From contig NZ_OZ026541.1 of assembly GCF_964020175.1 (NCBI RefSeq), forward strand, positions 930,001 through 994,000: a DNA stretch of 64,000 nucleotides, read 5' to 3'. Shown piece by piece: positions 58,335 to 64,000 of this stretch. The translations under genes and the position numbers were made by a program. The notes below the pieces were generated by a model. It saw nothing but the letters and a program-made list of their open reading frames with translations, made no database searches and was not told the DNA's origin. Position 1 is the stretch's first letter. Every line of letters begins with the position of its first letter. The DNA is from Candidatus Mesenet endosymbiont of Phosphuga atrata. Lineage in GTDB: Bacteria; Pseudomonadota; Alphaproteobacteria; Rickettsiales; Anaplasmataceae.

Positions 58335-59042
58335 GTGAGTAAATTACGTGAGATAGTGCTTGATACGGAAACTACAGGTCTTGATATTGATTCTGGACAT
58401 AGAATTATTGAAATGGGGTGTGTGGAGCTTATAAATAAGGTCCGTAGTGGGGTTGTTTTTCATGAGTATATAAACCCTTGCAGGGACGTTCCCTATCATT
58501 CGACAAAAATTCATGGCATTACAGACGAAATGCTCAAAGATAAACCAGTATTTGAAGAAATAGCACAAAAATTTATCGATTTTATCTCCGATAGTACACT
58601 CGTTATACACAATGCGGGATTTGACGTAAAATTCATCAATATGGAGCTTGGCAGACTAAATCATGACTCCATTTCTTCTAATCGAGTAATCGATACTTTA
58701 AGCATGGCAAGGAGAAAGTTTATGGGCTCTCCCGCTTCTTTAGATGCATTATGCAAACGTTTTAATATTTCATTGGAAAGCAGGGAAGTCCATGGAGCAT
58801 TGGTGGATGCAGAACTGCTGGCAAAAGTATATGTTGAAATGACAGGAGGTCTACAAATTTCTTTCTTTCATAATGCAGAGCAAAGCAAAGAACAAACTAC
58901 TGAAGAAAGTAACCATTCAATGAGTAAAAAATATCATGAGCCACGGAATTTCCCTCTCAGCCAAAAAGAAATTGATGCTCATAGAGAGCTTTTAAAAAGT
59001 ATTAAAAATCCAATTTGGGTAAAAAGTAAACTTGCAAACTAA
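58335..59042 (+). CDS. dnaQ: DNA polymerase III epsilon subunit
   Basis: A 235-residue 3'-5' proofreading exonuclease of the replicative polymerase. Exo I is VLDTETTGLD, Exo II HNAGFDVKFI, and Exo III-epsilon HGALVDAELLAKVY. The C-terminal linker (EIDAHRELLKSI) normally binds the polymerase alpha subunit. The start is GTG 58335 (MSKLREIVLDTE), chosen because it puts Exo I at the usual distance from the N-terminus. Confidence 0.96.
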   Translation: MSKLREIVLDTETTGLDIDSGHRIIEMGCVELINKVRSGVVFHEYINPCRDVPYHSTKIHGITDEMLKDKPVFEEIAQKFIDFISDSTLVIHNAGFDVKFINMELGRLNHDSISSNRVIDTLSMARRKFMGSPASLDALCKRFNISLESREVHGALVDAELLAKVYVEMTGGLQISFFHNAEQSKEQTTEESNHSMSKKYHEPRNFPLSQKEIDAHRELLKSIKNPIWVKSKLAN

Positions 59043-59101
59043 GATTGAATTTAATGGGTACACTAGTAATATCAGTAGTGTATTTGTTATACTTTTAAGT
59101 A

Positions 59102-59548
59102 ATGGAAATAATAATAGAGAATAGGAAAGCTAGGTTTAACTTTTTTATCTTAGAGGAACTGGAAGCGGGAATAATTTTAATGGGCAGTGAGGTAAAATCA
59201 CTCAGAGAGAAGCAAGTTAATTTATCTGATGCGTATGTTAGTGAAAAAAATTCAGAGATGTGGCTAAATAATATGCATATTTCAGAATATAAACCTGCAA
59301 ACCGTCTTAACCATAGTCCCAAAAGAGCGCGCAAATTACTTTTGCATAAAAAGCAAATTAATAAACTAATTGGCAAAGTAAAAGAGAGCGGTATTACAAT
59401 TATACCACTATCTCTATATTTTAATGACAAAGGAATAGCTAAAATGAAAATTGCTGTTGCTAAAGGTAAAAAACTTTATGATAAAAGAGAGACAATTAAG
59501 AAAAGAGATTTAGAAAGAGAAGAACGTAGAAATAATGCAATTTTTTAA
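59102..59548 (+). CDS. smpB: SsrA-binding protein
   Basis: A 148-residue RNA-binding protein that brings tmRNA to stalled ribosomes. It has the OB-fold blocks [47 protein letters not shown] and the basic C-terminal tail [18 protein letters not shown]. Length is normal. It overlaps gpmI by 14 bases. Confidence 0.97.
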   Translation: MEIIIENRKARFNFFILEELEAGIILMGSEVKSLREKQVNLSDAYVSEKNSEMWLNNMHISEYKPANRLNHSPKRARKLLLHKKQINKLIGKVKESGITIIPLSLYFNDKGIAKMKIAVAKGKKLYDKRETIKKRDLEREERRNNAIF

Positions 59549-61043
59549 AGAGATTCAGTCAGTTGTTCTTTGCATACTTGATGGTTGGGGAAATGGCAAG
59601 GATAGTAGATACAATGCTATCAGCAGAACAAATAAACCCTGCTGGGATTTTATTACTAAAAACTACCCAATGAGCAGTTTATCTACTAGTGGACTGGATG
59701 TTGGCCTTCCTCGTGGGCAGATGGGCAATTCAGAGGTTGGACACATGAATATCGGCAGTGGCCGAGTAGTGATGCAAAGCCTGCAGCGCATTAATGAAGG
59801 AATTGATAAAGAAAATAAAATTTTGTTGGGTTTTATAGATGATCTAAGCAAAAAAAACGGCACTTGCCACATTGTAGGCCTTGTATCTGATGGTGGAGTG
59901 CATTCCCATCAAAAACATATCTCTAAGCTTGCAAAAATTGCATCCAATGCAGGTATAAAAGTTGCTATTCATGCTTTTTTTGACGGCCGTGATACTTTGC
60001 CCAAGTCTGCTATAGAGCATATCACAACACTACAGAATGATATAAAGGGCCTTAGCAATGTTGAAATAGTTACAGCTTGTGGACGTTATTATGGCATGGA
60101 TCGTGATAGCAATTTTGAGCGTATAGCTAAGGCTTATAACGCAATAGCATTTGCTCAAGGGATGCGTTGTGATAATGCCATCTCACTAATAAATGAGAGC
60201 TACAAAAACGGTGTTACTGACGAATTTATTGAGCCAGCAGTAATAGGTCATAACTATAGTGGTATAAACGAAGAAGATGGCATCTTAATTGCTAATTTTC
60301 GTGCCGATAGAGTCATTCAACTTGCAAACGCTTTACTTGGCAAAATAGAAACATGTAGGCTCGTAAAATTTTCTTCAATACTTGGGATGACAGAGTATAA
60401 TGTAGGCATTCCGTGCCTATTTCCTCCTGCTGATTTTAACAATACACTTGGTGAAATTATGTCTAATCATGGATTTAAGCAGTTACGTATTGCTGAAACT
60501 GAAAAATATGCCCATGTGACATTCTTTTTTAATTGTGGTAGAAAAGACCTCTTTTCAGGAGAGGAGAGAGTGCTTATTCCATCGCCAAAAGTTGCAACCT
60601 ATGACTTAAAACCAGAAATGTCTGCTTTTGAACTAACTGAGTCATTGGTAAAACATATCAATTCACAGGAATTTAAGTTAATAATAGCTAATTATGCTAA
60701 CGCTGATATGGTTGGCCATACAGGTAATATAAATGCAGCTATACAAGGGATTGAAGCTGTTGATAAATGTTTAGCAAAAGTACTAGATGCTACTCAAAAA
60801 ATAGGTAATACAGTGCTTGTAATCACAGCAGATCATGGCAATGCTGAAGATATGTTTGATGAGGACAGTTCTATGCCAAACACTGCTCACACGCTAAATC
60901 CTGTACCATTCATAATCTGCACAAATCCAAAAAAAGAAATAAAACTAAGGAATGGACGTTTATGTGATATTGCTCCAACAGTGCTAAGATTATTGAATAT
61001 AGATAAGCCTATAGAAATGACAGGAGGTTCATTAATATCATAG
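59535..61043 (+). CDS. gpmI: 2,3-bisphosphoglycerate-independent phosphoglycerate mutase
   Basis: A 502-residue alkaline-phosphatase-superfamily enzyme of glycolysis/gluconeogenesis. The first metal site is [10 protein letters not shown]. The phosphorylated serine is in [17 protein letters not shown]. Substrate loop [19 protein letters not shown], and the later metal sites [20 protein letters not shown] and [10 protein letters not shown] are intact. The insect host uses a cofactor-dependent or unrelated form, so this family has been of interest in filarial Wolbachia. Confidence 0.97.
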   Translation: MQFFKEIQSVVLCILDGWGNGKDSRYNAISRTNKPCWDFITKNYPMSSLSTSGLDVGLPRGQMGNSEVGHMNIGSGRVVMQSLQRINEGIDKENKILLGFIDDLSKKNGTCHIVGLVSDGGVHSHQKHISKLAKIASNAGIKVAIHAFFDGRDTLPKSAIEHITTLQNDIKGLSNVEIVTACGRYYGMDRDSNFERIAKAYNAIAFAQGMRCDNAISLINESYKNGVTDEFIEPAVIGHNYSGINEEDGILIANFRADRVIQLANALLGKIETCRLVKFSSILGMTEYNVGIPCLFPPADFNNTLGEIMSNHGFKQLRIAETEKYAHVTFFFNCGRKDLFSGEERVLIPSPKVATYDLKPEMSAFELTESLVKHINSQEFKLIIANYANADMVGHTGNINAAIQGIEAVDKCLAKVLDATQKIGNTVLVITADHGNAEDMFDEDSSMPNTAHTLNPVPFIICTNPKKEIKLRNGRLCDIAPTVLRLLNIDKPIEMTGGSLIS

Positions 61044-61130
61044 TCTTAAGCTATGTAAACACTTGACTTTTTAATGACTTAATTTTACTTAACTAAAATA
61101 GTTAATTTAAAGTTATGGGGGTCATAAGGT

Positions 61131-61490
61131 TTGCAAGGGTCCTTAATAAATTTACAACAATCAGAGCGCATACGTGAGGGGGAAAAGATACTTAAACAAG
61201 GGTTGCAGCGTGACTCATATTACAGAGCAGAAGGTATAGGACTTATAGCAAATTTATGGCAAAAAAGTGCACTCAGAGTTGCTGTTTTATCTGTATTTAT
61301 AATCCTTGGTGGTATAGTAGGGGGAGTTGTTTCAGGTTTAATAGTAAAAAATCTTTCAGAAAATTCATGGTGGATAATTTTGGGTACTGCATTAGGTTTT
61401 ACACTAGGAATATTAGGAACAAGTGCACCATTTTATTGTAAAGAGATGTGTGCAGTCTTTAAAAAAGAAAATCGAGAAGTTATTTTATAG
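61131..61490 (+). CDS. Hypothetical two-helix membrane protein
   Basis: A 119-residue protein. The start is TTG 61131, supported by GGGGG nine bases upstream. The first residues (MQGSLINLQQ) parallel those of the ankyrin gene at 8525 (MQGSGKKILQ). Residues 1-45 are polar, and two membrane helices follow (VAVLSVFIILGGIVGGVVSG; WWIILGTALGFTLGILGTSA). No family recognised. It is convergent with dapE, overlapping it by six bases. Confidence 0.65.
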   Translation: MQGSLINLQQSERIREGEKILKQGLQRDSYYRAEGIGLIANLWQKSALRVAVLSVFIILGGIVGGVVSGLIVKNLSENSWWIILGTALGFTLGILGTSAPFYCKEMCAVFKKENREVIL

Positions 61491-62639
61491 TTTTTTCAAT
61501 TCAAAAAAATTCTTTATAAATTCTTTATAAATCCGTGTAATTTTGTATATATCATCTATAGCAACGTTTTCATCTATCTTGTGGGCAGTTTTATTCAGCA
61601 AACCAAATTCTACTACTGAACACATATCTTTAATAAATGCAGCGTCAGAAGTACCACCAGAAGTGCTGAATTTTGCATTAATTCCAGTTATTTTTTTAAT
61701 AGAGTTAATCATTATATCAGTATACTGATTAGGAGTTACCACAAATACCTCTCTCCCCTTTTCCATTGATAATTCATACTTTTTTGTCACTTCAGAGCAG
61801 ATACTATCTATCAGTGTAAATAAGGTATCTGGAGTATAATGATCATTATATCTTACGTTAAATCGTGCAGTTATAAGATCAGGTATTATGTTAGTAGTAT
61901 CATTACCAACATCAATGGTTATAATTTCACAGTTTGAAGGATCAAAATATTCGCTACCACGGTCAGGCACAGAATCTTTTATTCTTTGCAGCATAAGCAT
62001 CATTCTGCTGACTGGATTATCGGCAAATTGTGAGTAGGCAACATGCCCTTGTGTTCCATAGCATTTTAGATTAAAGTTTGCTGAGCCACGACTACCTATT
62101 TTTATAGTATCACCAAGAACTTCTTTGCTTGTTGGTTCTCCAACTATGCAATAATCTATTTCTTGCTGATTTTGCCTCATCCACTTCAAAACAGATTTGG
62201 TGCCATAATCACTAAAATCCCCCTCTTCATCACCTGTGATTATTAAGCTAATTGAACCATCAATTTCGTATCTTTCGTTTAGTAATTCTAAAACAGCTAC
62301 AATAAATGCACAAATTGTAGTTTTCATGTCCACTGCACCCCTGCCATAGAGAATATCATTGCGTATTTCTGGCTTAAAAGGATCTGACGTCCATTGTTTG
62401 ATATCCCCTGGCGGTACAACGTCAGTATGCCCAGCAAAGCATAAATTTGGAGACTTATTACCAAATCTTGCATAAAGGTTTTTCACTGTAACGCTGCCAT
62501 TACTAAAATCCAAACAATAACAATTAAAATTGTATTTTTCTAAGATTTCTTTTAAGAAATTTATAGCACCAGCATCCTGTGGTGTAATACTTGGCAAAGA
62601 AATCAACTTTTTAGTAAGCTCAACTACATCAATTATCAT
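61485..62639 (-). CDS. dapE: Succinyl-diaminopimelate desuccinylase
   Basis: A 384-residue di-zinc M20-family hydrolase in the succinylase branch of lysine/meso-diaminopimelate synthesis. Metal ligands are in CFAGHTDVVPPGD and GRGAVDMKTTICAF. The catalytic Glu is in ITGDEEGDFSDYGT, with further ligands in IVGEPTSKE and the C-terminal SGGTSDAAFIKD. Length is normal. Retaining DapE agrees with Wolbachia keeping lipid II synthesis. A diverged copy of its 5' end lies at 63725-63827. Confidence 0.97.
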   Translation of the reverse strand: MIIDVVELTKKLISLPSITPQDAGAINFLKEILEKYNFNCYCLDFSNGSVTVKNLYARFGNKSPNLCFAGHTDVVPPGDIKQWTSDPFKPEIRNDILYGRGAVDMKTTICAFIVAVLELLNERYEIDGSISLIITGDEEGDFSDYGTKSVLKWMRQNQQEIDYCIVGEPTSKEVLGDTIKIGSRGSANFNLKCYGTQGHVAYSQFADNPVSRMMLMLQRIKDSVPDRGSEYFDPSNCEIITIDVGNDTTNIIPDLITARFNVRYNDHYTPDTLFTLIDSICSEVTKKYELSMEKGREVFVVTPNQYTDIMINSIKKITGINAKFSTSGGTSDAAFIKDMCSVVEFGLLNKTAHKIDENVAIDDIYKITRIYKEFIKNFFELKKL

Positions 62640-62710
62640 AAATTAAAACACTAAAATATCTTTTTGATCTTTTAAAACCTATTTATAATACTAAAAGTTA
62701 ATTTTAAAAA
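62608..62710. repeat. Direct repeat, copy 1 (dapE start and upstream region)
   Basis: About 103 bases running from the eleventh codon of dapE through its upstream region align along their whole length with 63725-63827, with scattered substitutions. Shared blocks include AGTAAGCT, CTACATCA, ATAAATTAAAA and TTATAATACTAAAA. Confidence 0.65.
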
Positions 62711-62824
62711 GCGATCAATAACATTATTTGTTCCGCAGGTAGTAAAAATATCAAGATTGACATAAAAAGATGATAAACTCAAATTCAATATATTAAAATA
62801 GCAATGATTTTAAATATAAATCCT

Positions 62825-63679
62825 TTACTTATCTTGCAACTTGTTTTGGCAATTTTCTATTTTAATCTTTTCTAAGGGTACATCTCCACAAGTATTATAC
62901 TTTGCTGACAGAGTAGAAAAAAATGATAGAATAGCATAATTATCTACCTGTAGCACAGATTGGTATTGATCTAATGTCTTATAGAGACATTGGCCCTCTT
63001 CCTTATCTCCACTACTTTCAAAATCTTTCCATGCTTTTGTTGCTTTAATAAAGATATCTTTAGCAGATAAATAATCAAAACCTCCAGGACATTTTTCTCT
63101 AACTTCCCCTGTTGTATTTTTATAACGTATCCCAATAGTATAAACTGGGTTTTTTATCTCATTTTTATCACATATTTTGTTATCCCATATTGCACCTGCC
63201 CATCCTTTCTCTTGAGCTTCAAGATATCTTCCAGCAAAATGCATTCCCCCAAGACCAGTCCATTGTTTATAACCATCTGGTTCACCGCAAAAGGTATGAA
63301 CAAAACCCCGATTTTGAAACCATAATTCAACAAATTCTTCTTTAAACTTTTCTGGAGTTGCATTAGGTGTCTTAATTTCTTTGTTTAATTGTGTATAGAT
63401 ATCATCTATATCATCTTTATGATCAGGATCATCTAAAAATTTTCGTAAATCTTGTTTTGTTGGTGTGCTACCCCAGTCTCCACAAATTCTTAATATCCCT
63501 CTATCAAATTTGTTCAAAATTGGTTTGGGTGCAAGATAATCAGGATCTGAATCTTCATCTTTGAAAAATTTATCAAATTTATGTCGAACAATTGGAGACT
63601 TATAATCATATCTACTATACATAGTATATGATACTAGAGCAATCATTAAAGGAACTATTCCCTGAGTTATAATTTTCAT
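62825..63679 (-). CDS. Hypothetical exported or membrane-anchored protein
   Basis: A 284-residue protein with start ATG 63679 preceded by GGGGG; an ATG six codons upstream is less likely because it would contain the ribosome binding site. The N-terminus is a signal anchor (MKIITQGIVPLMIALVSYTM). The rest is soluble with Cys pairs, aromatic-rich segments (WTGLGGMHFAGRYLEAQEKG) and a Cys-containing C-terminal end. It lies inside a ~1.1 kb interval bracketed by a repeated dapE 5' region. Family not recognised. Confidence 0.65.
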   Translation of the reverse strand: MKIITQGIVPLMIALVSYTMYSRYDYKSPIVRHKFDKFFKDEDSDPDYLAPKPILNKFDRGILRICGDWGSTPTKQDLRKFLDDPDHKDDIDDIYTQLNKEIKTPNATPEKFKEEFVELWFQNRGFVHTFCGEPDGYKQWTGLGGMHFAGRYLEAQEKGWAGAIWDNKICDKNEIKNPVYTIGIRYKNTTGEVREKCPGGFDYLSAKDIFIKATKAWKDFESSGDKEEGQCLYKTLDQYQSVLQVDNYAILSFFSTLSAKYNTCGDVPLEKIKIENCQNKLQDK

Positions 63680-63724
63680 TGCGCCCCCATTGTTCAAAAA
63701 GAAGATTTACATAAAGTAAATTAG

Positions 63725-63827
63725 TTTTCTAGTAAGCTAAACTACATCAGTTATTATAAATTAAAATAATAAAAATTAATGTTTTTTTCCTAAAGCTACT
63801 TATAATACTAAAAATTAATTTTAAAAA
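63725..63827. repeat. Direct repeat, copy 2 (echo of dapE 5' region)
   Basis: A diverged copy of 62608-62710 in the same orientation. The part matching dapE codons has lost any coding continuation beyond about 63725. It ends two bases before the ATG of the next ORF. Confidence 0.65.
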
Positions 63828-63828
63828 A

Positions 63829-63984
63829 ATGAGAAAATTAAGTTTAGTAGGTTTTTTACTGCTAGCAGTAGTATTCAATAATTCCTGTGCCAAATCAATA
63901 TTCAGTGATCACAGTAGAATTACATCTAATGCAGATATTGCAACATTCAAAAAAAATGATCTGGTTTGGTCACAATGCATTTAG
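63829..63984 (+). CDS. Short ORF with signal peptide, possibly truncated
   Basis: A 51-codon frame starting MRKLSLVGFLLLAVVFNNSC, a clear export signal with SCA or NNSC as a possible cleavage or weak lipobox site. Some 30 polar residues follow, then TAG at 63982-63984. Coding-like sequence may go on past the stop, so this may be the start of a broken secreted-protein gene. The window ends too soon to tell. Confidence 0.45.
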   Translation: MRKLSLVGFLLLAVVFNNSCAKSIFSDHSRITSNADIATFKKNDLVWSQCI

Positions 63985-64000
63985 GCATGTATTTTGTGGT

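Overview
This is AT-rich DNA with the gene content of a Wolbachia endosymbiont (Alphaproteobacteria, Rickettsiales). The basis is protein families and gene style: many ankyrin-repeat genes, decayed transposases, remains of prophage WO-type genes, a split nuo cluster, a DUF2312/GapR-like protein and scattered gene-transfer-agent genes. No species or strain can be named from this window alone.

Layout. (1) 1-1855: the 3' part of topA. (2) About 1.9-24.5 kb: an accessory island with no housekeeping gene. It holds a J-domain coiled-coil protein, a coiled-coil gene broken by an amber stop, an ankyrin gene broken by one extra base, an intact ankyrin membrane protein, an IS200-type remnant, and a roughly 2160-codon multidomain gene. 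That gene runs nuclease-like domain, NB-ARC NTPase, TPR, hydrophobic toxin-like region and a long C-terminus with furin-like sites. It is split by one extra A in a nine-A run. After it come an integrase-core remnant cut by an IS256-family remnant, an Rpn-family nuclease gene, a strongly decayed WO-like prophage fragment (ankyrin, patatin, holin-like, ParB/methylase and terminase-like pieces) and an ankyrin gene with an F-box/PRANC-like C-terminus. (3) 24.6-64 kb: mostly chromosomal core genes (ispD, uvrD, glyA, folD, ubiX, ftsK, plsY, hda-like, surE, ubiE, nuoJKLMN, birA, ccmD, ccmE, tRNA-Pro, xth, elbB, dnaQ, smpB, gpmI, dapE). Between them lie lineage-specific membrane proteins, two tandem alpha/beta-hydrolase paralogs, a GTA-type portal/prohead-protease pair and a TcdA/TcdB-like glycosyltransferase.

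How the genes work together. The core genes serve isoprenoid (ispD, elbB), folate/one-carbon (glyA, folD), quinone (ubiX, ubiE), respiratory complex I (nuo), cytochrome c maturation (ccmD/E), phospholipid (plsY) and lysine/peptidoglycan precursor (dapE) pathways, plus replication and repair (topA, uvrD, ftsK, hda-like, dnaQ, xth). The accessory genes look like host-interaction proteins: ankyrin, J-domain, F-box/PRANC-like, glycosyltransferase, lipase-like and toxin-like. Several of them share an unusually G-rich ribosome binding site. The best candidate for an undescribed system is the split giant toxin-like gene at 9.7-16.3 kb.
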